From positions 62,001 through 126,000 of the forward strand of contig NZ_JAHNZO010000004.1 of the NCBI RefSeq assembly GCF_018998565.1: a DNA stretch of 64,000 nucleotides, in the 5' to 3' direction. The notes under the pieces were generated by a model. The model was not told the DNA's origin. It searched no databases and saw nothing but the letters and a program-made list of their open reading frames with translations. A program made the translations under genes and the position numbers. This DNA is from Paenibacillus oleatilyticus (GTDB lineage Bacteria > Bacillota > Bacilli > Paenibacillales > NBRC-103111). Below are positions 43,620 through 52,355 of the stretch, piece by piece. The first letter of the stretch is position 1, and each line of letters starts with the position of its first letter.

Positions 43620-45199
43620 TTATCCAAATTGCTTATGAGAGGATGGCTGCTCTTTTCTTTTCCTCGAAACCTCGTCCAAGTATTGGGTGAATTTGGATTC
43701 GCCGCTGTAGCTCAAGAACAACCACTCCAAGGCACGTGTCATTCCAATATAGAAAAGAGAAACTTCCCTCTCTTCAACCTCCTCTAGCGAAAACGGCATA
43801 TTTTCGATATTGATAATAAAAACAGCACGGAAATCGAGACCTTTTGCGCTATCTATGGTCGATATCTTAATGGTACGTTCATTGCGAATAAAATTACGTT
43901 TTGACTCTGCATTCTCTGTAATCCATGTGAAGGGTAATTCGTGCTCGTTCAGGCTATGTTTAATTTCTTCGATGTAGGAAATCCGATGGCTGTTCTTCAC
44001 TCGATATAAAATGGCTATATCTTCAAAAGGTATGTTTTTCTGTTGATGCAGATAGATAATCGACTTGGAAACAAAGTTCATTTCCTCTTGAATATCCCGA
44101 AAGCCTTTAATCATCGGTTCCGGACCCTTCCTCTTCGTGGATTGAGGAGGAATAATTTCTACGCCTTCTATGGAGCCGTCTTGAACTTTGTTCTTTAACT
44201 GGGAGTGTTCTTGATAAAAGTCCCAGGCAAATTGAACAATCTGCGCCGTATTGCGGTAATTAATAGAAAGAATTTTAGAACGTCCACGAAAATCAAGACC
44301 GATATCCTGAGCCAGACTTGTTTTTCTTTTAAAAATCGACTGTGCGCGATCTTCAACTAAGAGCAAAGACTGGGTATCCGGGTTCAAGCAGAGACTTAAC
44401 AGCTTCAGCCAATCAGGCTCGAAATCTTGGCCCTCATCAATCAAGATCGCATCATAAGCGGGAACGATTGCCTCGTTCTTATTCAGCTTATCAAGCAAGG
44501 CGGGGATATCGCTATCTTTCATGTGCAAGCTGTTTCTAAGCCACTCATGAAAGTTGAATACCTCAATCTTCGATGCTTTGATCGGATTCGTTGCTTCTGC
44601 GTTGATTAAATCCATCAAGTCATCCGGTTCGTCCAATTTTTGCTCAATCATTTGCTTCAGACTTCGGGATAACGGAATGCCATAACAGAGAACAAGAATC
44701 TTCCAATCCGGATGAGCCTTGGCCAGCATTTTAGCGCGGCTGGCAAGGACTAGCGTTTTACCACTGCCAGCCACTCCCCGTATGAGTCGGTGCTTATCGC
44801 CGATTTGCTTTGCCATATTTTCTTGATGAAGGTCCATCGTTTTGATGTTATGCAGGGAAAGAAGCAGCTGATCCTGATGTTGGATAGGAGTCCTATACTC
44901 CGCGCTGATCCGCACTTCGGGAAACAAGTGGAAGCGAATTGCCTGAATATCTTCATCCGTGAGAATGGTCTTTCTGGTAGTCCACACGGTGAACATCTCA
45001 TGAATCTTATCCCTTAAAATGTCAGGAGAAAACCCATCCTCATCTGGATCGATTTCATCTCTGCATAGTACAAATTGAGGTTCTATCACTCGGTATAGAT
45101 CCAATTTAATAAAATCCTCTTACTTCATCCGTGTAAAGACGGTCCCGAAGCCGTATGGAAACTTTAAATAAAAACCCGTCTCTTGAACGAGGTTCTTAT
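43620..45199 (-). pseudogene. NERD/UvrD-like helicase, C-terminal part (gene split by an insertion sequence)
   Basis: Encodes the helicase core: Walker A GVAGSGKT, AILIDEGQDFEPDWL (motif II), LSINYRNTAQI (motif IV), STIDSAKGLDFRAVFI and FYIGMTRALEWL (motifs V/VI). Reading upstream to the insertion boundary gives HKNLVQETGFYLKFPYGFG, in frame with the NERD part at 46487-46818, interrupted by one TAA (after TRMK, near 45121). Removing the element and one target copy leaves 1,908 bp, exactly 636 codons, so this was one gene. The open portion restarts at TTG 45104 and is unlikely to make a working enzyme. Superfamily-1 NERD helicases act on nucleic acids, role uncertain. Confidence 0.88.
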
Positions 45200-45294
45200 G
45201 GGACTGACCCCCAGACGTGAGACAAAATAAAACACCTTCAAGAGAATGCGACCATGTCATAAGATATGGAGACAACCTTGGAGGTGTTTTTGCT

Positions 45295-45615
45295 TTGGCA
45301 ACCAGAGTCAGTTACCCGATGGAAGTGAAGATGAAAGCCATTGAGATGAGATTGGCAGGAATTCCAGTAAAAGATGTAATGGAGCAGCTGAACATACGAA
45401 ACAGGACTCAACTTAAGACTTGGATGAGATGGTATCGTAGTGGGGAAAGTCATCGATTGGAGCAGCCTGTTGGTAAACAGTATAGCTACGGTAAAGGCCC
45501 TGAGTATCCGTCGGAAATCGAAAAATTGAAAGCTGAGAACCGGTTTCTGAAGCAACAACTGGACGTGTTAAAAAAGTACAAGGAACTGGAAAGGAGGTGT
45601 CGCCAGAAATCGTGA
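45295..45615 (+). CDS. IS3-family transposase OrfA
   Basis: 106 residues: HTH (MKAIEMRLAGIPVKDVMEQL, near 12-31) and a leucine zipper (IEKLKAENRFLKQQLDVLKK) for DNA binding and multimerisation. TTG 45295 has TTGGAGGTG at 8 nt; the frame is open further upstream without a site. The A AAA AAG heptamer at 45570-45576 is in the correct phase for -1 slippage into OrfB, yielding OrfAB. Confidence 0.9.
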   Translation: MATRVSYPMEVKMKAIEMRLAGIPVKDVMEQLNIRNRTQLKTWMRWYRSGESHRLEQPVGKQYSYGKGPEYPSEIEKLKAENRFLKQQLDVLKKYKELERRCRQKS

Positions 45616-46439
45616 TCCCATGGATGGAGTCCATTCGAGGGGAAGTCAGTGTGTCCCAAGCTTGTGCATGGCTAGGGATTCCCCGTGCGACGTATTATCG
45701 ATGGAAAGCAGCATATGGGGCAAAGCATACGGAACCTGAGGTAGAGCGCATTCGGAATCTCTGTAAACAGCATAAATTTCGCTACGGCTACCGAAAGATC
45801 ACTGCGTTACTTCGAAAGGAACAGACCATCAATCATAAACGTGTGCAACGGATTATGCAGCGTGAAGGGCTACAATGTCGCGTCAAGGTAAAGAAACGTA
45901 AACTCGCCGGACAGCCAGCCCACACCGCGGAGCACCTGCTGAAACGTCAATTTCAAGCCGATGCGCCGATGCAAAAACTGGTCACCGATATTACGTACTT
46001 GACGTTTGGAGGAAAAACGTTATACCTCTCGAGTATTTTAGACTTGTTTAACGGGGAGATTGTGGCTTACAGTATAGCAGACAAGCAAGATACGGCATTT
46101 GTTCTGGACACGCTAAATCAACTGCCAGACCTACCGGGCGCAATGCTCCATAGCGATCAAGGCAGTGTGTACACGTCCTGGGCCTACCAGGAAGCCGTGA
46201 AAGGAAAAGGCATTACCATGAGCATGTCCCGTAAGGGGACGCCCGCTGATAATGCCCGCATCGAATCGTTTCATTCCACGCTAAAGTCTGAAACGTTCTA
46301 TCTCGAAGGTTTCACCTGTACAACGACGGCAATCGTTGAACAGACCGTTCGAGACTACATTACTTACTATAACTCAATTCGCATTCAAACGAAACTAAAT
46401 AACCAGTCACCGATAGATTTTCGGCGACTGGCCGCTTAG
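45597..46439 (+). CDS. IS3-family transposase OrfB (DDE integrase core)
   Basis: 280 residues from GTG 45597 (AAGGAGG just before it), or produced as the 3' part of OrfAB by frameshifting. rve integrase core with Asp in VTDITYLTFGG, Asp in HSDQGSVYTS and Glu in NARIESFHSTLKSE, the DDE triad, and the ending NNQSPIDFRRLAA usual for IS150-type. Intact. Confidence 0.93.
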   Translation: MSPEIVIPWMESIRGEVSVSQACAWLGIPRATYYRWKAAYGAKHTEPEVERIRNLCKQHKFRYGYRKITALLRKEQTINHKRVQRIMQREGLQCRVKVKKRKLAGQPAHTAEHLLKRQFQADAPMQKLVTDITYLTFGGKTLYLSSILDLFNGEIVAYSIADKQDTAFVLDTLNQLPDLPGAMLHSDQGSVYTSWAYQEAVKGKGITMSMSRKGTPADNARIESFHSTLKSETFYLEGFTCTTTAIVEQTVRDYITYYNSIRIQTKLNNQSPIDFRRLAA

Positions 46440-46486
46440 ACTTGTAAGGTGTTTTGATCCCTGTCTCACAAACGGGGGTCAGTCCG

Positions 46487-46818
46487 TTATCCTTCTTTAA
46501 GTAGTTTTCTATGATCCGAGCGTTATCCCGAGCCTGCTTGAGCGGACTTTTCGTTGTGATCAGCTCGCCGGCTGTGTTGCGTAGTGTCCATTCATCATGG
46601 TTCACTTGGTATAAGGTACTTTTGGTATAATCCTTAACTTCAAGGATAACAAGACCCAGATCAGGTCCGATAATCACAAAGTCGGGCCTTCGTCCCCGAA
46701 TTTCAGGTTCATAATAAACGATATAGTCGCTCGGTAAATGATCTTTCAAACTCTCAAACAAAATACGTTCGCCAGCGGTTGCCCTTCTTGGGATCGTATC
46801 CGGCACCATATAAGCCAT
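46487..46818 (-). pseudogene. NERD domain, N-terminal part of the split helicase gene
   Basis: About 110 residues of a NERD nuclease-related domain (MVPDTIPRRATAGERILFE, PDFVIIGPDLGLVILEVKDY, with the E-x-K core) ending at NYLKKD where the insertion begins. The intact frame then runs into the element. It carries its own start and would make only an isolated NERD fragment. Confidence 0.85.
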
Positions 46819-47006
46819 ATTCTGTCTCTCCTAGTACGGAATACCTACTCGTACTATTATAGTACTAAATAGCCGCAAAATGAATACAGAATATGACAAT
46901 TTTATCGACTCTCCCATTTAATGGACTGATTCACTTGAAATTGGCATTCAGTTCGTTCAAAGGTACAAATGAAGGCTCATCACTGGCATAATTAATTAAT
47001 GGAAGA

Positions 47007-47033
47007 GGGCATGGTAACCTATGCCCTTTTTTT
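47007..47033 (+). terminator. intrinsic terminator ahead of the 47057 gene
   Basis: GGGCAT-GGTAACCT-ATGCCC followed by seven T. No plus-strand gene precedes it, so it may be the 3' end of a short untranslated RNA or a leader attenuator of the next gene. Confidence 0.6.
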
Positions 47034-47056
47034 CCAAATATGAAGGGGGTACCCTT

Positions 47057-47506
47057 ATGGATAAAGGAATATTAATGAATCAACTTCAGAGAGTTCCAAA
47101 ACATAAAAAAGACATCTTGAAAAATCAATTTATTAAGAAATTTATTATCACTGACACTGAATACTATCAAAATTATGTGAATGTCGGAGACGGATACTTT
47201 CTCTGGTGTTGTTTTAAACAGCAAGGACACTTTTCTACTTTCTCTACAAACGAATTTGGAAGTGTTTTAGATAGTATAGAGACAAAAAATGTGCTGTTGT
47301 TCTGGGACTACTATATATCTCAAGATATTATGGAGTTGGGACGTAATGAGTTGATTCATTGTTCCAAACAATTTCTTGTCAATAATTTTAGTGCTTTTCC
47401 GCAAGATTTTTATGTGTTTGATGAAACATTGAAATGGGTCGTTATTAGTACTCACGAACAACAAAATGAACATGGAGATACTGGGTTTGTTATTAAGTTA
47501 GAGTAA
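47057..47506 (+). CDS. hypothetical protein (DUF4275-like)
   Basis: 149 residues, cytosolic. The central GDGYFLWCCFKQQGHFSTF and the C-terminal FPQDFYVFDETLKWVVISTHE recall the DUF4275 family of Bacillus, whose members often sit in immunity-rich regions; I regard this as a suggestion only. ATG 47057 follows GAAGGGGG; an earlier in-frame ATG at 47021 lies in the terminator. Confidence 0.5.
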   Translation: MDKGILMNQLQRVPKHKKDILKNQFIKKFIITDTEYYQNYVNVGDGYFLWCCFKQQGHFSTFSTNEFGSVLDSIETKNVLLFWDYYISQDIMELGRNELIHCSKQFLVNNFSAFPQDFYVFDETLKWVVISTHEQQNEHGDTGFVIKLE

Positions 47507-47632
47507 ATTGCAATTTTAAATACCTCTAAAATTCATGTACGGGAGTTTCGTAACAACTAAAGGGTGCAAAATGGCCATGTGTTTTTTCATTCGGTGTGGC
47601 GAATAAAAACAATTATCTAAGTGTTAGCACAC

Positions 47633-48109
47633 TTATGAATCTTTCTGCTTCCTAAGCAACTGACTGACCCATCCTTGTGAAATTCCCAACATCTCGGCTA
47701 ACTCCTTTTGCGAAGCTTTCGGGTTTTCCTTCATTGCTTGATGCAGACGATCCAAGGTTTCTTTTCTTCTTGCCGTCATTTTTTTCTTTTTAAAAAGAGC
47801 TTTTTGTGCCGCATCTGCCCGTTCTCGTTCCAATCGTTCCAGGAAAACTTGAAGCGGCGGAAGGCTCTGAATGCAGGGCATACAAATATAAAACCTTTTG
47901 AAATATATGATTTGCTGCTTGCCTGAACAAAACAAGCATTCTTTAGCGCGATATTTATAAACCATAATCGCCGTTCTCTCGTCATCACAGAAATACTCCG
48001 TCCTGACATTGGGTTCTAGATTCAAAACACGCCTAACCTCCGTGGGGATCACAATTCTCCCAAAATCGTCTACCACTCTAACAATCCCGGTCATTCTACC
48101 CTCTTGCAT
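47633..48109 (-). CDS. AbrB/SpoVT-type regulator with C-terminal HTH
   Basis: 158 residues. The N-terminal swapped-hairpin domain is plain (GIVRVVDDFGRIVIPTEVRRVLNL, about 8-31), followed by a short Cys-rich segment (CLFCSGK, CMPCIQ; possible Zn site) and a C-terminal HTH (ASQKELAEMLGISQGWVSQLLRK). AbrB proteins control transition-state genes. ATG 48109 follows GAGGTG. Neighbours are Spo0E- and NprR-like genes on the same strand, so this is a small growth-phase regulator cluster. The AbrB-plus-HTH fusion is unusual. Confidence 0.82.
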   Translation of the reverse strand: MQEGRMTGIVRVVDDFGRIVIPTEVRRVLNLEPNVRTEYFCDDERTAIMVYKYRAKECLFCSGKQQIIYFKRFYICMPCIQSLPPLQVFLERLERERADAAQKALFKKKKMTARRKETLDRLHQAMKENPKASQKELAEMLGISQGWVSQLLRKQKDS

Positions 48110-48163
48110 CAATACACCTCAAAATGAACAGTATTGAATTGAACTGATATTTAAAAAATGGCT

Positions 48164-48382
48164 TTAGCTTATACACCTCATCTTCCTAGTTTGAGCGATT
48201 AAAACGTATGCATCTAATTGTTGGCTTAAACGAATCATATGTTCACCAGTCAATCTTTCTCCCTGTTGTACAGCTTCTTCCATTCGTCTAAGGAGAGCCA
48301 TCATCTCTTTCTGCAATTCTTCATCGTCCATATGGAGTACTGGTAAATCCGTAACCTCCCCTCCGCTAGCTGATAATTTCAT
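48164..48382 (-). CDS. Spo0E-family aspartyl-phosphate phosphatase-like protein
   Basis: 72 residues with the helical hairpin and LSQQLD signature (SQ-x-LD) of Spo0E proteins, which dephosphorylate Spo0A and delay sporulation. Family length (about 60-85) fits. GAGGAG precedes the ATG. Its place between an AbrB-like gene and an NprR-like quorum receptor supports a role in sporulation timing. Confidence 0.78.
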   Translation of the reverse strand: MKLSASGGEVTDLPVLHMDDEELQKEMMALLRRMEEAVQQGERLTGEHMIRLSQQLDAYVLIAQTRKMRCIS

Positions 48383-48492
48383 GCAACTATTCTCCTCTCA
48401 AGATTCTCTATCAAAAGTTTCAAGAAAAGTATATTGGTTTTTCCTTCAAAATGGACTTTATAGAATTTTAAGAAAAAAAACATAAAACAAAA

Positions 48493-48518
48493 TAAAAAAC
48501 AGGCGAATATGCCTGTTT
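48493..48518 (-). terminator. terminator of the NprR/peptide operon
   Basis: Minus-strand AAACAGGC-ATATTC-GCCTGTTTTTTATTTTG, an 8-bp stem with a U-rich tail, 29 bp past the peptide stop. Confidence 0.8.
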
Positions 48519-48546
48519 ACAAATAGCAAATGTATTATAAATAATT

Positions 48547-48669
48547 CTAAAATCCAGTATCAGGTTCACTTAACTGGACAATTATAACGGGACTTTTTAT
48601 TAGATCTGATGGGATAGTAAAGCCAACAAAAAATAGAGCAATTGCTACTAACAGGGCAAGCTTTTTCAC
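48547..48669 (-). CDS. NprX/Phr-like signal-peptide precursor
   Basis: 40 residues from GTG 48669 with a strong GGAGGTG at 8 nt to TAG at 48547. Lys-Lys start, hydrophobic export segment (LALLVAIALFFVGF), then a pro-region ending LSEPDTGF. It is encoded 28 bp downstream of an NprR-like receptor on the same strand and before a terminator, exactly where NprX/PapR/Phr precursors lie. The C-terminal SEPD-TGF resembles the mature NprX heptapeptide SKPDIVG. Expected to be exported, processed and reimported to bind the receptor's TPR domain. Mature boundaries are inferred. Confidence 0.82.
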   Translation of the reverse strand: MKKLALLVAIALFFVGFTIPSDLIKSPVIIVQLSEPDTGF

Positions 48670-48697
48670 GGCTCTTCACCTCCAGGATATTTTTAAG

Positions 48698-49969
48698 CTA
48701 TTCGTATGCCTCCTTCAATTTAATTATATGTTTAAGCTCTAGGGATTTCGACAGCTTTATGTGAATTTTTAGCAATTCTCGAATACATTCGCTTATTTCT
48801 TCATAAGCACTAACTTGCCCAAATGATTTAATACAGTTTACGTAACTTTGTATACCTTCATCAATCAAGCCGATGGAAAGTTGATAGAATCCTTTATGCC
48901 TGAAGTACTTTCCAAGCGCCAAATACTTTTGAGGTGTCTTTGGCTGTTCAGGTAAAAACTCATGCTCTTTTTCTAATATCTCAGCAAAAGATTCAAAATC
49001 ACCATTTTCCAGATAAATTTCTAATAACTCATCAGCTATGTGTATTCTATAGTCGCGGCTAAATTCATCCAAGTATCTTCGTAAGATAGGGATAGCTACT
49101 TCGTACTCTTTTTTTCTTGATTTAATCAAAGCTCGGATATGTAGAGAGGGTATGACAACAAATTCATTCTCCATCTTTTCAAAAATATCCAGATGCTTCT
49201 CAACTGCATCATAATTTTTAAGTTTCAATAATGAATTAATCAATGACAGATATACCCTTGCTTTTAGTTCTGTATCCTTTTTTTCAAGGGGAAGCCCCTT
49301 TTCACAAAGCTTTATACACTCGTTGTATTTTTTGATGGTGTATGCGTGCAAAGCCATTCTGAAATAAAATATGATTTTCTCCCCAGACGATAAAAAATCA
49401 ACATAATAGGTTATTTCTTGACCCAATTGGAATGTTTCCTCTAACCGTTTTAAATCGTTCCTCTCAATCAAATATTTTTGCAACAGCCCCTTAGCAACGT
49501 AATACGGTACTCCGTGTTCTCTGGAATATTGAACAATAACAGTGAAAAGAGATGCCTTAAGAGGGGCATCGGATACCGTTTCCGTAAAATCAAATAATCG
49601 TTGCAAAGAATCTTCTGTACTCCTTTGCGGTGATTGAAGTAACCGCAAAGCTACCGCAGGGGCTAAAGTAAAGTCATCTTTCAGGGTGATTACCTCTCGC
49701 AATATTTCGAATAAAGTCTCCACTCGATCTTCTTCCCCAATATAACATTCTATAATCTCCGTATAGTGTGTTGGCAACGCTGTGGCTATGGCCTTAATCG
49801 TCTTAAACTCTGGACGCTTTGTTGCTCCAGTTTCTATTTTATGTAAAACCGTGATACCCACACCTGTTAGTTCCTCTAGTTCAGCATATGTCAAGTTTTT
49901 CTCTTTTCTAAGTTGGAAGATGATATCTGCGATGGTTTTATTCTGACAATCAGCATCCATACCCATCAT
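48698..49969 (-). CDS. NprR-like quorum-sensing transcription regulator (RRNPP family, HTH + TPR)
   Basis: 423 residues, the same length as NprR. An N-terminal XRE-type HTH (LTYAELEELTGVGITVLHKIETG, about 25-47) is followed by about nine helical TPR-like repeats (YSREHGVPYYVAKGLL, YIKKYNECIKLCEKGLPL and ALIKSRKKEYEVAIPILRRY are clear) to the end. RRNPP receptors bind a short peptide and change DNA binding. The peptide gene is directly downstream. Its promoter (50012-50040) contains GTAAG-N6-CTTAC, a possible autoregulatory operator. ATG 49969 follows AAGGAAGG. Divergent to two secreted-protein genes, its likely targets. Confidence 0.88.
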   Translation of the reverse strand: MMGMDADCQNKTIADIIFQLRKEKNLTYAELEELTGVGITVLHKIETGATKRPEFKTIKAIATALPTHYTEIIECYIGEEDRVETLFEILREVITLKDDFTLAPAVALRLLQSPQRSTEDSLQRLFDFTETVSDAPLKASLFTVIVQYSREHGVPYYVAKGLLQKYLIERNDLKRLEETFQLGQEITYYVDFLSSGEKIIFYFRMALHAYTIKKYNECIKLCEKGLPLEKKDTELKARVYLSLINSLLKLKNYDAVEKHLDIFEKMENEFVVIPSLHIRALIKSRKKEYEVAIPILRRYLDEFSRDYRIHIADELLEIYLENGDFESFAEILEKEHEFLPEQPKTPQKYLALGKYFRHKGFYQLSIGLIDEGIQSYVNCIKSFGQVSAYEEISECIRELLKIHIKLSKSLELKHIIKLKEAYE

Positions 49970-50011
49970 AATACATACCTTCCTTTTTATATAAAATTTT
50001 TACATTGGTTA

Positions 50012-50040
50012 ATTATATCAAAGTAAGTTCTAGCTTACAA
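50012..50040 (-). promoter_or_regulatory. promoter of the NprR-like gene with internal palindrome
   Basis: Minus-strand TTGTAA (50035-50040), 17-nt spacer, TGA-TATAAT (50012-50017). GTAAG-TTCTAG-CTTAC (50023-50038) lies within the spacer, a position where binding would block RNA polymerase. Confidence 0.6.
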
Positions 50041-50377
50041 TTTACTGTTTATCATTATCCCCCTCTAACTCTTCCTTGGGATAAACGATTCGATAATTTT
50101 CTACAAAGTATAAGTGATATTTGGTAATAACTGCAATTACTTGTGAATTTTAAAGTAATAAACGGAATAAAAATAGACATTAATTCCTATCCCATATTTT
50201 GTTATTTTATGTTATTTTTGTTATGAGCAATGAGGTCGCGACAAATTGTTCATATTTTATTTAGGGAGGCATGTCCATTACAAAAAAAATTTGAATATGT
50301 ATAAAAACTAAATATTAGGAATCAATACCCTTTATTATTATTTTTAAAATGTGTATAATTTTGGGAGGTAAATTCAA
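50041..50377. other. 337-bp AT-rich intergenic region before the secreted-protein genes
   Basis: Between the divergent NprR-like and secreted-protein genes. Contains TTATTTT-type direct repeats (about 50200-50225) and the run of A/T before the GGGAGG site at 50362. No gene seen; a TTGAAT-N16-TATTAG stretch near 50292-50320 is a weak promoter candidate for 50378. Confidence 0.4.
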
Positions 50378-50905
50378 ATGAATCTCAAAAAAGTACTGTC
50401 AGCCGGTGTTACAACGTTGGCCTTACTATCTGTCTTTTCTGTACCAGCGATTGCCTCTGGTCCCGGAGACTCTCTGTACTGGTGCGGTGATGGACAAAAT
50501 GATTCTGAGTGTTTGGCAAAAGCACAAGAAAGCGACTATTGGACCACCATACCCGGAAATAGTCAGAAGGCCAGTGTTCCATATACAGCTCAGCTCAATA
50601 CTACTGATACTCCTGCAGGGGATACAAAATCGGTTTATGGATGGAGCATGAACCTAAACGCACGTGATCTTACCTTGAGTCCTGATGTATACCTCAATAA
50701 TAAGAAATTTGTAGATGTTGTAAAGTATAAAGTCGGCGGTCTAAATTTAACGCTTGATCAGGAATATGCTGAAAGTGGATGGACTTCTTTTTCTTCTACC
50801 TATACAGGGGGAGTTAACTCCTTGTTCATCCTGGAGAGATCCTCTTTTTATGGCGGCATGGGTGCGGATGACGTAGTTTTAAACAATAAATCATGGAAAC
50901 CTTGA
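50378..50905 (+). CDS. secreted protein of unknown function
   Basis: 175 residues, signal peptide ending near AIASG (residue 27), mature start GPGDSLYWCGDGQNDSECL with a Cys pair likely forming a disulfide, then a beta-rich domain. Unknown family. TTGGGAGG precedes the ATG. Co-transcribed with the 50927 gene (21 bp apart) and divergent from the NprR-like receptor, so quorum-controlled export is plausible. Confidence 0.7.
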   Translation: MNLKKVLSAGVTTLALLSVFSVPAIASGPGDSLYWCGDGQNDSECLAKAQESDYWTTIPGNSQKASVPYTAQLNTTDTPAGDTKSVYGWSMNLNARDLTLSPDVYLNNKKFVDVVKYKVGGLNLTLDQEYAESGWTSFSSTYTGGVNSLFILERSSFYGGMGADDVVLNNKSWKP

Positions 50906-50926
50906 TAATGGAGGACTGATTTCCTT

Positions 50927-51742
50927 ATGAAAAAGTTCCGCTCAATAGCGCTTGTTATTGCTAGTATCTCTATTGCTTCAGGTGCAGGGTTCTATTTCAC
51001 TTCTACTACTAAAGCTAATGACACTGCAGGACATGTTCAGGAACAAGTAACCATAATTAAACCAGCAACAGAGATTAAAGAAAAAATGCTTAATGCCATC
51101 GATAATTATCAAACCGTTCAAGGAGCATACCGAAACGTAACCAAAAACAGGAACATTACCGTTGATTTCGAAGTAGAACAAGGCTCTAACCCGTACAGTC
51201 GTATTTTGGTCAAAGACAAGGCAGGTATCAAAAAAGAATCTATTTCGGATAAGAATACCCTTATTGAGTTCGATGTAAAACACAAAACCTACACAAAAGA
51301 CGACAAGTCCAAAATCAATGATGAAAAAGTGGCAGTACGTGAATTTAAAGACAGCAAGAATGAAAAGCATATGGTACATCGAAGCGATCCGGCTACGGCA
51401 CAAGACGCTCAGCTTGTTACCTTTCCCCAACAAATTGCATTTTGGCTTAAAGATGACGAAAAAAACTATAGTATTGTTGGAAGTGAAACTATACTGAACC
51501 GAAATGCGACAGTCATTGAAGGTAAACTGACATCAACTCTATCCGAGAAATTTGGAAGCAAATTCAAACTCTGGGTAGATACTGAAACAGGGGTTCTGCT
51601 TAAATTACTGACGTTCGATGCGCAACAAAATGAAACAAGTCGAATTGAAGTTTTAAATATTGAATTTAATAAAAGCCTAACACATAAGTACCGGACGGAT
51701 GATACAAAAGGATTTACGAACATTAAAGAAAGCGCGAAGTAA
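50927..51742 (+). CDS. secreted LolA/RseB-like protein
   Basis: 271 residues with a signal peptide (cleavage near KA-ND, residue 28). The mature part matches the beta-sandwich of LolA/RseB/MucB-type outer-surface sensors: EKMLNAIDNYQTVQGAYRN, NITVDFEVEQGSNP, and FKLWVDTETGVLLKLLTFDA, the last being the family hallmark. In Bacillus such proteins modulate sigma-factor or surface processes. Ends before a terminator at 51754. Operon partner of the 50378 gene. Confidence 0.7.
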   Translation: MKKFRSIALVIASISIASGAGFYFTSTTKANDTAGHVQEQVTIIKPATEIKEKMLNAIDNYQTVQGAYRNVTKNRNITVDFEVEQGSNPYSRILVKDKAGIKKESISDKNTLIEFDVKHKTYTKDDKSKINDEKVAVREFKDSKNEKHMVHRSDPATAQDAQLVTFPQQIAFWLKDDEKNYSIVGSETILNRNATVIEGKLTSTLSEKFGSKFKLWVDTETGVLLKLLTFDAQQNETSRIEVLNIEFNKSLTHKYRTDDTKGFTNIKESAK

Positions 51743-51753
51743 ATTGAAATAGA

Positions 51754-51787
51754 GCGCACGACTAATTTAAAAGTTGTGCGCTTTTTT
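51754..51787 (+). terminator. terminator of the secreted-protein operon
   Basis: GCGCAC-(GACTAATTTAAAAGTT)-GTGCGC, extended by GACT/AGTT pairing, followed by six T. Confidence 0.8.
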
Positions 51788-51927
51788 GTGTGCAAATATG
51801 GTACATCTGCCAGATTCAGCGGGACATTAGAGAAAAATAGTAGATGGGTACCCCGAGCATACTTGTAAACTGTAAAAATCGTTGGAAAAAATGAATTTAT
51901 AACTTCTAAATAAGGACTTTTAAGCCG

Positions 51928-52278
51928 TTGGACTTTATTGATAAAAAATCTAAGGTTGCAGAATGGTACAATCCTTATGTCGATTATGCCTTTAGCTACC
52001 AATGGTATATCATTATTCCTTTCCATCAGCATAAGGATTCCGGCATCGGCCTAGCCCGTGGTCAAGCAGCTAAAATTATTGCAGATGCTACAGGCAAAAA
52101 CTACCCAAAAGGATTCTATTCATTACCTTCTGGACAACGGCATTATAGAAGGTAAAGTGATAACTCTTTAAAGGGATTCAAGAAAGGTGATCCACTTACA
52201 AGAGCCGAAGCGTTGACGATGATTAAGCATGTGCATTCTAAGATAACAAATCCTCCCATTGGAACAAGAAAAATATGA
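51928..52278 (+). pseudogene. SLH-domain protein remnant
   Basis: Fragments of S-layer homology repeats in shifted frames: GIGLARGQAAKIIADATGK (from 51928 frame) and, after a frameshift near 52145, GDPLTRAEALTMIKHVHSK (about 52187-52245). SLH domains anchor proteins to the cell wall. No start, no continuous frame; decayed 3' end of a surface-protein gene. Confidence 0.55.
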
Positions 52279-52355
52279 ACCGAAATCAGAAAAGTAACTT
52301 GTTTTCATGGAGGCTCAAGGTTCCTCTTAATCATTATTAAGGGGGAAAATCTATT

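Larger units (their letters stand above)
45200..46486 (+). mobile_element. intact IS3-family (IS150-like) insertion sequence
   Basis: 1,287 bp. Terminal inverted repeats share GGACTGACCCCC and GTGAGACA; outermost bases G/G (mismatched pair). TTAT is duplicated directly at both ends (45196-45199 and 46487-46490), a 4-bp target duplication. Contains orfA and orfB in relative -1 frames with an A AAA AAG heptamer, so it is probably active. Inserted in a NERD-helicase gene. Confidence 0.92.

Noticed and set aside
50273..50296. Seven-codon ORF after GGGAGGC
   Set aside because: Ribosome site is only one nucleotide from the ATG; not a convincing leader peptide.
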